Assembly (NCBI GenBank): GCA_963575745.1
Contig: CAUYUJ010000692.1
Span: 1 to 64,000 of the forward strand
Length of the DNA: 64,000 nt
Direction of reading: 5' to 3'
Source of the DNA: Prorocentrum cordatum
Taxonomy: Eukaryota > Sar > Dinophyceae > Prorocentrales > Prorocentraceae
The notes beneath the pieces were generated by a model. That model did no database searches. It was not told where the DNA came from and saw only the letters and a list, made by a program, of their open reading frames with translations. Position 1 is the first letter of the stretch. Each line of letters starts with the position of its first letter. Below are positions 10,512 through 22,770 of this stretch, piece after piece. The translations under genes were made by a program, and so were the position numbers.

Positions 10512-11189
10512 AACACCCGATATGTGTTCGGGTCGGGCGCGCGCCTCCGAGGAGGACATGCAGTATTGGTCTGTCTCTGTGCGTCCCAGTCCCGTGCTGC
10601 CTCGGGACCTCGGCGTCCGAGGGCCTGGGTACTCGGCGAGCGCAGCCCGCGCTCTTGAACATCAGCATGTCGCGCCTGCGCCTCCCCGGCCCCCTGTTTT
10701 CCGCCGCGCTGGCACCCCGAAGTGGACCTCGTTCGAGCGACGCAGGAGGACGGGCTCGACTGCGCCGGCATTCGCGCGTAAGTTTCACGCGTCAGGTCGC
10801 GCGTAATCAGGCGCCCTCGTCTCCAACGTAGCGTGCCGCGCCGGCGGCCCGCGTATGCCGCGGTGTAAGGTCGCTGTGCCATCTCGCGTACGACCCCTTT
10901 TTGATCGTCGCTCGTTTCTCGTTTGCCATGGAGCCTTCAGCCAATGGACGGCGCTCTCGCTGCGGCGCTCCCAGGAGGACATTCTAGACGCTTCGCGTAA
11001 TCCCACCAGCGCCTCAGGTGACTGACCCCTCAGACTCCCTGGGCTTGCACGACCGCCTGGCCTCTCAGACGCCCTGGGTTGCCGCCCCCCTCGCCGCCTG
11101 ATCCGCGGCCCCCGCGCGCGCCCGGGAATTTAGTCGCGGCCGCAAAACAAAAAAAATAATCCCACCAGCTAAACACTGTGCTGGCTCAC
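10512..11189. other. No gene seen
   Basis: GC-rich, with no supported coding frame. The string TAATCCCACCAGC appears near 10998 and 11155 and again near 12565, the last two preceded by GCGGCCGC and an A-rich stretch: a short dispersed repeat. Confidence 0.5.
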
Positions 11190-11390
11190 ACTATGTAAAT
11201 GGTGCTTTGCGGCGGTTAGCTGCGCCCCCCTCTCTCAGCGCAGGTGCTCTCAGCGAGAAGTGCACATTCAACAGAGACCTCAGCTGCGAGTAGCTGCACC
11301 CATCGATGTAAAATGTATCCCAGCGGCGGTTAGCTTCGACCCCCCCTCTCTTCCACGCAGGTGCTTGCGGATAGTAGCTGCGATCCAACC
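11190..11390. repeat. Tandem duplication, about 118-bp period
   Basis: Two copies share GCGGCGGTTAGCT, a C-rich stretch, CTCTCT and CGCAGGTGCT. They start near 11193 and 11309. Confidence 0.7.
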
Positions 11391-12639
11391 CCCGAGAATG
11401 ACCCAGGAGATGACCATGACCCCTAGCCCTCGGATTCGGGGCCTGGCCGAGGGGTGTGGCGGTGCTTCTCCTCGCCTCTCCCCTCTCGGGCCTGGCGGGT
11501 GTCCCCCGCCCTCGGCCTCGGGGCCTGCCAGACGTGCTATCAGACGTCGGGGTGGTTGCCCCCCAGTGGCCTCTCGTGTTCCGCGCTTCGTGGTCTGGCT
11601 CCCACTCTCTGCGGAGTGTGCTTCGGCCCTGGAGGACCTCGTGGTGTGTGGTGGGTCTCGGGTCTGGGGGACAGTGCCTATCGGCGGACTGGGCCTGGCT
11701 TGCCTCCTGGCCCACGTGTCCTCTACAGTGCAGCTCCCCCAGGCGCCTCGCCCTTTGACACCGCAGAAGGCAGCACTACCACCAGTGCCGCCCCCCCCCT
11801 CACTCCTCCGCTGGCGGTGCGTCCCCGCCTGCGGGCCCTCCCCCCCCCTCTCTGAGGCCTGGCGCCGTGCCGGCACGCGCTGCGTGGCCCACAGTCGCTT
11901 GCTCCGCCCTTGCCCTGTGGAGTGGTCACTCGGGTGTTGGGTCGCCACGGAGTGGTTCAGCCTTCCGCAGCAGGACAGCACCCAGGCTCCCACCAGCTGC
12001 CGGCCAGTGCGCCGCACCAGTTCCGCGACAGTTGCTTGGACTGCAGACGTCGTCGCGGGCGTTCGGAGTCTGGCGCCCCACAGGCGACTCATTCCACCGG
12101 CCTCCCACTTGTCTCCACTGCAGCAGGACCCCCCCTGGCAGGCTGCGCAGGCGCTTCACCACTCGACGGCGGTGCTCCCCACGCCTGCGGATCTCTTCGC
12201 TCGAGGGATCGGCATCGCAGTTGCGCCTTGGGCACAGCCGCATGGCTCCACCTGGCATTGGGAGGCGGATTACTGAGGTCTGGGCGCCGTGTGGTTCAGC
12301 CTGCTTCGCCTGTGCAGCCCCCGGTTTTCCTTCTGATTCGCACACACTGCCGCTTGTCCACCTCGGTTCACACTGCGGCGCCTATGTGCGCTTGCTTGTG
12401 AATTTAGTTCATGTTGTTTTGTGCATGTGCAACTGCGCCCTTGTTGTGCAGGTGCGAGCCGGCTTGCCAACGTGGCGGCGGTGTTCGCCAATTCGCATCG
12501 TGCCGCACGCCCCGGACTTTGCCTCTCGCCGCTAGACCGTTGTCGCGCGGCCGCCGACCAAACAAAATAATCCCACCAGCCCATCCAGAAACGATGCCCA
12601 CAGGAATTGCCTCGATCAGGGAAGTGGGCAGCGCACAGA
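11391..12639. other. No convincing gene
   Basis: Long open frames run on both strands (11260-12276 plus; 11280-12092 minus) but they overlap antisense, are rich in Arg, Ser and Pro, and show no domain. They probably reflect high GC. Confidence 0.45.
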
Positions 12640-13015
12640 GGAAGGGTTCCCCAGTGGAGGCCTCTTGGAGCGTCTTGGAGGCCTCTTGGCGGTCCCAGAC
12701 GCCTCTGAAAGTGTCTTGGGTGCCTCGGAAAGCTTATTGGGGCCTCTTGGGGGTCTCTTGGGAGCCTCTTGGAGACCTCCTGGGCGCCTCCTGGGGCCTC
12801 CTGGGCGCCTCTTGGGACCCTCTTGAAGCGCTCTTGGGAGCCTTGGAAGCGCTCTTGGAGCCCTCTTGGGCCATCTTGGAACCATCTTGAGGCCTCGGAT
12901 GGTCGGGCATCCTGGGGGCCTCTTTGGTTCTTTTTGGGGCCTCCTGGCCACCTCTTGGGGCCCTCTTGGAGCACCCTTGGGAGCCGTGGGAGCGCTCTTG
13001 GGGCCATCTCGGAGG
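12640..13015. repeat. Degenerate short repeat based on CCTCTTGGGG
   Basis: Dozens of variants of GCCTCTTGGGGGCC, spaced irregularly at about 12-30 bp. Confidence 0.75.
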
Positions 13016-13139
13016 AGATCGATCAACAAAGGGGGGCTCCTTAACTGGCCCCGCCCCACCAGGAGGCTCAAATGGGGCCAACACTTTAGCGAAAACAGTG
13101 ATTTGGGCTTCCTCGCCGAAGCCGCTTTGGACGCTCCAA

Positions 13140-14215
<1,076 letters not shown>

Positions 14216-14700
14216 TTCTATCCAACAAATGGTGGGGGGCCCGCGTGGACCTGGGTTGGTTCCCAATCGCATGGGGGAGGGGGTGTATACTAATAGGGAA
14301 CAGTAATCAAGACGCCCTCCCCGCCCGCAAGCCGTCTCGCTCACTCCCACCCGCACTCCCGACACAGTTTTACGTACACCCCCAACCCCGCCCGAGCAGG
14401 CCGCTTGCATTTTCAGCAGCGTTTTGGATGGAGGGCGGGAAGCTTACGGGGGCGATCCGGCCGCCGCTCCGCGCCCGCCCTCGGGGGGGCCCCCCCCCCC
14501 CCCCCCCCCGCCGCCACCGTCGCAGCCCTTGCAGCCGGTGCCCCCGCCGCCGCAGCCGCCGCCGCCGCCGCCAAGTGTACTATGTACTGTTTGTTGACAG
14601 GGATGGTGGGGGAGACCGCATCGGGTTCGCTGCGCATGCTCCGGATTTGGAGGCAGAGTGTGTTTTGTATTGTTTTTTACAAAGCATGGTGGCGGCTGAG
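14216..14700 (+). repeat. Composite CCG element, copy 2
   Basis: The head includes GGGGGAGGGGGTGTATACTA and AGCCGTCTCGCTCACTCC. The core is short. The tail, CCAAGTGTACTATGTACTG then GACAGGGATGGTGG, matches copies 1 and 3. It abuts copy 1. Confidence 0.75.
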
Positions 14701-14836
14701 TGTGTTTTTTTACCTAACATCGAAGACTGATAGGTTTCTAGTAGTGTCAAAAGAGAGCATCGTGACTCCCCAGGGGGGTCTGGGCGGCATCCGGACAGGG
14801 ATCCGCGGAAGTCGTGTTAAACAAACAGTTGCACAC

Positions 14837-15247
14837 TTCGTGGTCTTCGAGTTCCCATAACTCCACTCCCGGGCCACATTTTGAATGCCCGGAGCCAACT
14901 GTAGGCCACCTCGTGCTCTTCGAGCTCCCAAAACTTTTTTCCCGGGCCACATTTTGAATGCCCGGAGCCAACTGTTCGTGGCCTTCGAGTTCCCATAAGT
15001 CCATTCCTGGGCATGATTTTGAATGCCTGGAGCCAACTCTAGGCCACTTCGTGGTCGTCGAGATCCCAGAACTTCATTCCTGGGCATGATTTTGAATGCC
15101 CAGAGCCAACTGTAGGCCGCTTCGTGGTCTTCGAGTTCCAAGAACTCCATTCCTGGGCGTGATTTTGAATGCCCGGAGCCAACTGCTGGCCACTTCGTGT
15201 TCCTTGAGTTCCCAGAGCTCCATTCCCGGGCCACATTTTGAATGCTG
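14837..15247. repeat. 73-bp satellite, about 5.7 copies
   Basis: Unit features in order: TTCGTGGTCTTCGAGTTCCC, CATTCC(C/T)GGGC, ATTTTGAATGCC(C/T)GGAGCC and AACTGTAGGCC. It runs straight into the GCTGAG repeat. Confidence 0.85.
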
Positions 15248-16275
15248 ACGCAGGCTGAGGCTGATGCTGAGGCAGGCTGAGGCTGAGGCAGGCTGAGGCT
15301 GAGGCCGAGGCTGAAGGCAGACTCAGGCTGAGGCTGAAGCAGGCTGAGGCTGAGGCTGAGGCTGAGGCTGAGGCTGAGGCTGAAGCAGGCTGATGCTGAG
15401 GCAGGCTGAGGATGAGGCTGAGGCTGATGCAGGCTGAGGCTGAGGCAGGCTGAGGCTGAGGCCGAGTCTGAAGGCAGACTGAGGCTGAGGCTGAAGCAGG
15501 CTGAGGCTGAGGCCGAGGCAGGCTGATGCTGAGGCTGAGGCAGGCTGATGCTGATGGCTGCTGAGGCAGGCTGATGCTGAGGCCGGGCTGGAGGCTGAAA
15601 AGGATGAGGCCTGAGGCCAGGCTGATGCAGGCTGATGCTGAGGCAGCTGAGGCTGAGGCCGAGGCTGGAAGCAGACTAAGCAGATGAGGCTGAGGCTGAA
15701 GCCGGCTGAGGCTGAAGGGCTGAGGGGAATGAGGCTGCAGCCTGAAAGCAGGCTGAGCTGAGGCTGAGGGCAAGGGGCGTGGATGAGCAAAGGCTGGAAG
15801 TGAGGCTTAGGCTGAAGGCAGGCTGAGGCTGAGGCGGCTGAGGCTGAGGCCGGAGCGCTGAAAGGCATACTGCCCCAGAAGGCTTGAAGCAGGCTTGGGA
15901 TCTCTGGCTGAAGCAGCTGAGGCTGAGGCTGGGCAGGCTGAGGCTGATGCTGAGGCAGGCTGAGGCTGAGGCAGGCTGAGGCTGAGGCTGAGGCTGATGC
16001 AGGCTGAGGCTGAGGCAGGCTGAGGCTGAGGCCGAGGCTGAAGGCAGACTGAGGCTGAGGCTGAAGCAGGCTGAGGCTGAGGCTGAGGCAGGCTGGGGCT
16101 GAGGCAGGCTGAGGCTGAGGCCGAGGCTGATGCAGGCTGAGGCTGAGGCAGGCTGAGGCTGAGGCCGAGGCTGAAGGCAGACTGAGGCTAAGGCTGAAGC
16201 AGGCTGAGGCTGAGGCTGATTCAGGCTGAGGCTGAGGCTGAGGCAGGCTGAGGCTGAGGCAGGCTCAGGCTGAGG
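15243..16275. repeat. (GCTGAG)n satellite, about 1 kb
   Basis: Hexamer-based repeat of GAGGCTGAGGCAGGCT variants, most regular at 15243-15560 and 15900-16270 and eroded between. Long ORFs over it (Gln/Pro/Ser/Leu) are repeat artefacts. Confidence 0.95.
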
Positions 16276-16289
16276 CTGTGACTGCGACT

Positions 16290-16430
16290 GCCGTTGCCAC
16301 TGCGACTGTCATCGCGAATGCGACTGCGACTGCGAGACCAGCAGAATTCTACAACTGGATTTTCATCTGAATCTTAAGGGGAATGTTTCCAGATATGCTC
16401 CTACACATCGCTGTTAGGTTGCTTTGCCGG
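16290..16430. repeat. Dispersed 140-bp repeat (second copy at 61149)
   Basis: About 140 bp, nearly identical to 61149-61290. Shared blocks include GCCGTTGCCACTGCGACTGT, ATTCTACAACTGGATT, CTGAATCTTAAGG and GGTTGCTTTGCCGGG. No coding content. Confidence 0.85.
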
Positions 16431-16431
16431 G

Positions 16432-16952
16432 ATAATGATCGTTGTATCCAAAAGATGGTAGGGGGGTGGCCGGCATGGACCTGTGTTGGTTCCCAGTCGC
16501 TTGGGGGAGGGGGTGTATACTAATAGGGAGCGGTGATCAAGACGCCCTTCCCGCCCGCAATCCGTCTCGCTCACTCCAACCCGCCCTCCCAACACATACG
16601 TAGCACCCGAGCCTGGGCCGAACCGCGGCATATTCAGCATCCGTCTTTGGATGGGCAGCTACTGGAGGCGCATCCGCCGCCGCCACCTCCGCCGCCGCCG
16701 CCGCCCGCCGCCGCCGCGCCGCCGCCGCCGCCGCCGCCGCTGTCGCCGCCGCCGCCCGCCACCGCGCCGCCCGCCCCGCCCGCCGCCGCCGTCGCCCCCG
16801 CAGCCAATCGCCGCAGCCGCAGCCGCAGCCGGATGCCCGCCGCAGCCGCTGCCGCCACCGCTGCCGGCCGCCGCCGCCCTCACCGCCGCCGCCGCCGCCA
16901 ACCGCTGCCGCCCCGCCCGCCGCCGCCGCCGCCGCCCCCACCGCCGCCGCCT

Positions 16953-16984
<32 letters not shown>

Positions 16985-17215
16985 GCCGCAGCCGCCGCAG
17001 CCGCTGCCCCCGCCGCAGCCACCGCAACCGCCGCCGCCGCCAAGTGTACTCTGTATTGTTTGTTGACAAGGATGGTGGGGGGAGGCCGCATCGGCGAAGT
17101 TTGAGGCAGAGTGTGTTTTGTATGGTTTGTTACAAGGGATGGTTGGTGGGGCCCGCATGGACCTGGGTCGGCTCCCGGTCGCCAGGGGGAGGGGGTGTCT
17201 ATTGATAGGGAGCAG
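16432..17215 (+). repeat. Composite CCG element, copy 3, plus start of a fourth
   Basis: Full head (16440-16670), a (CCG)n core of about 370 bp, and the tail from 17038 (CCAAGTGTACTCTGTATTG). At 17131-17215 the head motif GACCTGGGTCGGCTCCC then GGGGGAGGGGGTGTCTATTG starts again, so units are arranged head to tail. Confidence 0.75.
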
Positions 17216-17513
17216 TGATGAACCCCTCCCCGCAGGGGAAGAGGGGGGTTGAAAAAGGAAGCTCCCTAGACCAGCGACGCCCTTAAAGGGCTGATGGGAT
17301 TTAGTATCAGTATGTCTCTGTGCGTCCCGTTGCTCCCTCCCCCACCGCCTCCTTCGCCACCCCTTTGCCGGCTCCCAGGCAGCGCGGCGTCCGCAGCCGC
17401 AGCCACCGCGGCGCCGCAGGCCGCGCCGTGGCCGCGCTCGGCGCGCGCGCGTGACCACGCCTGGACCCCTTCCCGCTTCGTTTTCGACGGGGGTCGACGC
17501 TCGAGGGTTCGAG

Positions 17514-17656
17514 TAGGAGATCGACTACATGATGGATCGACCCTAAATTATTTTGTTCGTCGAATCTTCGCAAATCTACGAACTGTCTATTTCGTTTTCG
17601 CTGATTCGGTGAAGCATTCAATCCTGGGGTAAATCAGTTTTGTAGTCGATCTCCTA
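17514..17656. mobile_element. 143-bp element with perfect 16-bp terminal inverted repeats
   Basis: TAGGAGATCGACTACA at 17514-17529 is matched by its exact reverse complement at 17641-17656. The interior is AT-richer than its surroundings and non-coding. Looks like a MITE. Confidence 0.7.
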
Positions 17657-17659
17657 GTT

Positions 17660-18029
17660 GAAGGGTCGAGGATGGGAGGAGGAGGAGGAGGCTCGGGGCT
17701 CGAGTCGGGGAACGGACAATGCCATAAACCCAAGAACTTTCGGAGGCCCGCGAGGATTTCGTGGATCATCGGCGTTGGAACTTCCTGGCGCTGCCTCTGG
17801 CGCAGCCCCTGGCGCGCGACTGGACCTTCCCCGTCGTCCTAGCCATCTTCGCTTTGAGGGGGCCGCGGGGCGGGCGTCGGCGGGCAGGGGTTGCGAGCCC
17901 CTCTCTTGCCTCTGGCCGCTGGGGGAGCCAAGGGCCGTCGGTGGTCGGCGCACACAGGTTGCTGCAGTGCCGCGTCCGACTGGCACCTCGGCGTCCCTTC
18001 TCTCTCAGAGCGTAGATTACCTACCCCGC
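17660..18029. other. No gene seen
   Basis: GC-rich with overlapping frames on both strands and no recognisable protein. Confidence 0.4.
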
Positions 18030-18645
18030 TTTCGCTTCCAGGCAAAACCAAGTCATACCATACGCCTCCTCGTCAAGCGGCCTGACCAGTACATGCCGTA
18101 GTTTGGCATCGCTTGGTATCTCTTGGAAGCGAGGGTGGTCAAAAACGAGGTAGGTTTGTTTGCCCCCTACTCTCGTCTCGCCATGAAGCAGACGGGTCCT
18201 AAGGGAAACGGGTCCTGAGGTCGTCGCTGTTTTCCGGGCTCTGGGGCATTCCAAGGGCCCCCTTTGCCTTGTCAAAGAACGGTTCAGGCATATCATCTGG
18301 CCCTTGGGGAAAGCCCGCGGGTCCAGGACCCGCTTCTCTCATGACTGGTTTTTGAATGCCGATCGTCTTCCGTTCTCCCTTCTTTCCTCCCCTCGATCGT
18401 CCTGCGGTAGCTCGTTGGCTAGTGTTCGCCCTCCAAGAGAGACCGTGAGGACCCGGCCCGCGTGAGTAATGACTGCAGCTTGCTACCAGCCACCACGGCC
18501 CAGTATCGGCCGTCAAGGAAGCAAACGCCCCTCTATGACCAGGGGACACGGAGCCCTCCGAGGAACGCGCATCCCACCGGGCGCCCTTGACGGAGTCCGA
18601 GAACATCGGCTGTGGCGCTCCAGGAACAACATGCAGTTCCCTCAT
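18030..18645 (-). pseudogene. Possible protein fragment, frame-broken
   Basis: Two adjoining minus-strand frames look protein-like: 18645-18199 (ending PQSPENSDDLRTRFP) and, one frame away, about 18180-18021 (YLVFDHPRFQEIPSDAK then LRHVLVRPLDEEAYG). They read as one sequence interrupted by a frame change near 18190. No family was recognised. It could be an exon pair or a decayed retrotransposon piece. Confidence 0.3.
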
Positions 18646-19385
18646 TCCGCGTCCCGCCTATCGTCTCCCCTTCCCGCTGATGGACACCGATGGCCCATCG
18701 ATGCCCTGGAATGGTCCACCGATGCCGCTGGATCCACGTAATGGGAGTAGACGATTAACAAAAATCCCCCCCCCTCCCCCCCCCGGGGTCCCTGACTCTT
18801 TTGTGTGTGGGGTGGACGAATAAAAATCGGGCATCGGAAACTATTTGTTCAATCGTCCTCCCGCCCGCCCCCCCCCCCCCGCCCCCCCGCCCCGCAACGC
18901 CCCGGGGCTCGCGCCGTGGCGGCGTGCCGAAAACTAGCATCTAAATCGCCTCCCCCCTCCCGCCCCGCCGCATGTTTTCAGGCGTCGCTTTGGGACAGCC
19001 ACACGCGGCGCAGTTTCGAGGATTCCTTCGGGTCCTTGTATATACTTTACTACGGGGAGGGCCTGCAGTATCATCTGCATCGTGGTTCGACTTCTTTTCT
19101 CCGCCTCGCTGCGCGGCGTCTAGATGGTACGACTTTGGGGGCAGTTTCGTATCAGCCTTCCCCTCTCCCCTCGTCTTCTCCCCCGTTCCCTCTTCTCCTC
19201 TTCCTCCTGCTCTCGCCGGTGCTCTTGCACCCCGGGGATGACTGGATCATTTAACATTCCCAAAGTTTTCTTCGCCGTTGCTACGCATGAAGCAATTCAA
19301 CATTCCCAAAGCGTTCTTCGCTTTCGGGCACGCGGAGGAGAGGATTGCGTCCGCCTGTGTTGCCGTCGCAAAAAAAAGATTACGA
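18646..19385. other. No gene seen
   Basis: Contains C-rich homopolymer stretches (18767-18782, 18870-18890) and T/C-rich sequence. No supported coding frame. Confidence 0.5.
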
Positions 19386-19965
19386 TGAGGAGGAGGAGGA
19401 GGAGGAGGAGGAGGAGGAGGAGGAGGAGGAGGAGGAAGAACTTCGGTGGAGTTCCTTATGAGGCCACGAACGATGCGCCGCATGGTAGTCTTTGATCGGG
19501 ATGACGCGAGCGCGCCACGCGGACCCTCCCACTGGGGCCTTCGGTGGAGCTCCCCCATGGGGCCACGAACGACGTGCCGCATTGAATGATTTGGTGGGGA
19601 TGGTGCGAGTGTGCCAGGCGGGCCCTCCCACTAGAGCCTTCGGTGGAGCTCCCTATGGGGCCACGAACGATGCGCCGCATGGTATTATTTGGTGGGGATG
19701 ACGCGAGTGCGCCAGGCGGACCCTCCCACTGGGCCCTTCGGAGGAGTTCCCTATGGGGCCACGAACGATACGCCGCATGGTATCATTTGAGAGGCATGGC
19801 GCGAGTGCGCTACGCGGGCCTGTCCACTTGGGCCTTCGGTGGAGCTCCCTGTGGGGCCGCGCACGATGCGCCGCATGGTATGATTGGATGGGGATGACGC
19901 GAGTGCGCCAGGCGGACCCTCCCACTGGGGCTTTCGGTGGAGCTCCCTATGGGGCCATGAACCGT
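19386..19965. repeat. (GGA)n followed by a 98-bp satellite, six copies
   Basis: GGA runs at 19386-19438. Then CTTCGGTGGAGCTCCCTATG recurs at 19444, 19542, 19641, 19739, 19837 and 19934 (period about 98). Each is followed by GGGGCCACGAACGATGCGCC and a variable part ending in GCGAGTGCGCCAGGCGG. It is related to the array at 26130. Confidence 0.85.
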
Positions 19966-20309
19966 GTGAGGAGTCAGGAAGGATGCGGGAGGACGACGGA
20001 GGAGGGAGAAGGAGAGGAGGTGGAGAAGGAAAAGGAGAGAAGGAGACGCGGTGTTTCAAGGAAAACGAGGCCCAACTACGCAAGTGGGTTGGGGGAGAGA
20101 GAGAGAGAGAGAGAGAGAGAAAAAAAAAACGCGGGAGGGTATATTGGGATTGGGGAAATCGGGAGGCAGGATGGTCAGCCCTCGGCTTTCAGCCTTCCCC
20201 ATGCCGCTCGAATTGTCGCCCCTCCGTGGGCCGAACCCCCTCTCCCCCTATTGTGGGGGCACCCAGGCCGGCGAAACTATTTTTTTAATCGCCCGGCCCC
20301 AATTCTTTT

Positions 20310-20348
20310 TCATACATATATATATGTATCTATATATATATATATATA
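20310..20348. repeat. (AT)n stretch
   Basis: ATATATATAT runs with a small inverted part (ACATATATATATGT). It is followed by A-rich sequence, then a pyrimidine-rich stretch to 20760. Confidence 0.8.
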
Positions 20349-20398
20349 AAAAAAATAAAATAAATCGTTTACTCCCACTAGGGGGTGTTAGCTTGGTG

Positions 20399-20760
20399 CC
20401 AGGCCGCCCCCCCCCGCGCTTTTTTCTCCCTCGTTCCTCCTCCCACGCCCTCCCTCCTCCTCTTCCCCTTCCCCCTCTCGCGCGCCTCCTCCCCCTCCAC
20501 CTCCCCTCTCATTCCAATTTCTCCTCCTCGGTGCCGTTGTCCTTCCGCCACCTTCGCCCTCCTCCCTCCTTCCTTGCTCCACTTCCCTCCTCCCTCTTTC
20601 CTCCTTCCTCCTCACCTTCCTGCCTCCCTCTCTCCCTCCCCCCTCCCGGCTCCTCCCTCCTCGTTGCGCCATCCTCCTGCCCCCCCTCAGCCGTTCTATC
20701 TCTTCCCCTCCTCTTTCTCTCCCCTCCCCCCCTTCCCCCACCTCCCTCCCCCTCTTGGGT
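20399..20760 (+). repeat. Pyrimidine-rich (CCT) region
   Basis: Low-complexity C/T sequence rich in CCTCC and CCCTC. ORFs across it are low-complexity Pro/Ser/Leu. Confidence 0.8.
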
Positions 20761-20761
20761 A

Positions 20762-20950
20762 GGAAGTCCGCTCATACCACCATTATAAATCCTTACCTGC
20801 CGCCGACGTCTCGGCTCAGGCATTGGCACTAGGTACCGCGCTGCTCCTTCTGCGGCGCATGGGACAAAGGGCTCGCGACCTTTTCCCTCGCCTTCCCTTA
20901 CCTACGGGGGACATAGTAGGTTCGACTCTTTGGTCGTTAACCTACTCACA
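20762..20950 (+). repeat. Dispersed repeat upstream of gag (second copy at 53379)
   Basis: About 190 bp shared with 53379-53565 at roughly 80% by eye: TCCGCTCATA, GCCGACGT(C/A)TCGGCTCAGG, GCGGCGCATG, GGCTCGCGACCTT, TTTGGTCGT and AACCTACTCACAC. Because it sits immediately 5' of a gag reading frame and occurs alone elsewhere, it may be retrotransposon 5' sequence (LTR or leader). Confidence 0.6.
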
Positions 20951-21017
20951 CAGGTCATCAGCCTCTTCCTTCACGCTTTCCGTCGCGACACCCCGCTTCG
21001 TTTTCGACTCTTCCGCA

Positions 21018-22770
21018 TGGCGCTGGACCCCGCGGGGGCCAGTGCGTCTATGCGTGCAGGGTGTTCGACGGAACGCGGGCGCCGCGACACGATGGAGAGG
21101 GCGAGAGGATTGGCGATACTGCCATCCCCTCTTCCAGGTGACGGCAGCGCCGCGGCGTTCGAGGCTGCGCTCGGGGACCATGTCCCCGATTCGCCGCCCG
21201 CGCGCGCGCCCTGTCACACGCCTGGGTTCGAACAACATGCCCCGGCGCCTGATACGTCTGATACGTCATCTGGTGCCACCTTCCTTTCGACACCCTCGCC
21301 GGTGGAAACAATTGCAGCTGCCCTCGGAGCCACCACGGGATTCGCCTCGCCTCCTCCGCCGGCGGAAACACCCGCAGTGGTGGCGCCAGAGAAACGTTTC
21401 CTCAGCGCTTCCGCGCGACACCGCCGCTGGAACGACTTCATGTCCCCCACCGTGGACCCGACGAATCCAGGACGCGCAGCATCGGCTGGACCGGTGCCCC
21501 CAGCGAATTCACGACACCAACGACGAGAAGCGTGGTCCATGACAGAGTGTTGAGAAGATGCAGACTGACATCACAACAACTCAAGCCACCATAACGGCCC
21601 ACGTGAGCGACATTCAAATCTTCAATCCGACCCCGCCTCCAGAACCTCGCAACGACTGCACCCCAACCCTCGCCGATGGAAACATCCGCGCTGGACAAAC
21701 GAGGCGCGCATTACCAGGCGCCGCCTCCGCAGCGGGCTCCGCGCAGACACGTCGCGCCTTTCCCGCGCGCGCGCGTTATCGCGAACTCGCCGATTCCATC
21801 GCAGAACCCCTCGCAGTTTTCTCACGGTGGAACCGCCCCTATCAAGGAATCAGACATTGTGCGCGTGCCTCAATTGCCGCGTACTACTCAGCTACAGGAG
21901 AGGCAACAGATGGTCAGCAAGAATTTTGGCAACGCCTCCAACCGACCTGCCAAGGCATGCGCATTCCTTCGTTGCCGAACGACCAGACACCGCCTTTGAG
22001 GGCCTCCAGGACAGTGTCGACTTCGAAAGCACCGATTGTAAACTTGCTGCTGGATTCGGTGGCTCTCAACATTGAGCTCCGGCGCTGAACGAAGAACCTC
22101 TCGGCCGGCCGCATGTAGGAGGGTAGGCAGATCATGGGCTATCTTGCAATCCTACAAGGCCCTGACGTCGACGACGCGACGCAGGACTTTGAACGTCTAT
22201 ACCCTTGTCGCATGCGGGACGACGACTTACAACGGTTTTTTGCGGACTGGGACAATCTATTCTTGGAGTGCCGTGAACCACCGGATAACAAATTGTTGGA
22301 GTCATTGTTCCGAACTCAGATTTGCAGACGTCGATGGATGCGCGACTACAACAAGATGGAACCGAACGGCCTCAATCGCACGCGCGATTGGCTCCGGAAA
22401 CGCGTTTTGGCCAACCTCGAGAGGCGTCGATTCGAACGCAACCAGCACCGTATCAATAACGAAACGACTCCTTGCGAGACGGTCGTCTGTGCTGCGTTCA
22501 GGCCAGGGCGCTGCAAGAACGGAGAGCGGCGCTAGCTGCCGCGCGCAGGATCTGGCAGCCGCCCCGCGCCACGATTCTATCACAGCGAGCTTCGACTGCC
22601 GGCAAAGACGCCCGCGAAAGACGACCTTCTACAGGCAGAGGCCCCCGGCCGCGGATCAAGGAAAAAAGGCGCGCATAATTTCTGTTTTGCATCTGCGAGG
22701 AGCGGCTCCTGCCCGCGACGGGGTCGCTGCAAATATCCGCATAATAGCCAAGTGCAGCCCCCATGTCGAT
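21018..22770 (+). pseudogene. gag: Degenerate gag of a dinoflagellate LTR retrotransposon
   Basis: Pieces of one protein lie in order in shifting frames: an N-terminal Pro/Ala region with SPVETIAA and PAETPAVV (21018-21553); KESDIVRVPQLPRTTQLQ (about 21844); VDFESTDCKLAAGF (about 22013); GRQIMGYLAI (about 22123); then DFERLYPCRMRDDDLQRF, ADWDNLFLECREPPDNK and LLESLFRTQICRRRWMRDYN to 22535; then a CCCH zinc finger, C-x8-C-x5-C-x3-H (CFASARSGSCPRRGRCKYPH) at about 22682-22745. This order matches gag-like ORFs of copia-type elements I know from Symbiodiniaceae and Polarella. At least four frame changes make it non-functional as read. No protease, integrase or RT was found downstream. Confidence 0.65.

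Noticed and set aside
11260-12276. 338-codon plus-strand ORF, overlapped antisense by a 270-codon ORF
   Set aside because: GC-driven openness on both strands, low-complexity content and no recognisable motif.
15039-15868. Minus-strand ORFs rich in Gln, Pro, Ser and Leu, looking like a secreted repeat protein
   Set aside because: They follow the GCTGAG satellite exactly and shift frame with it; no start context or flanking exon.
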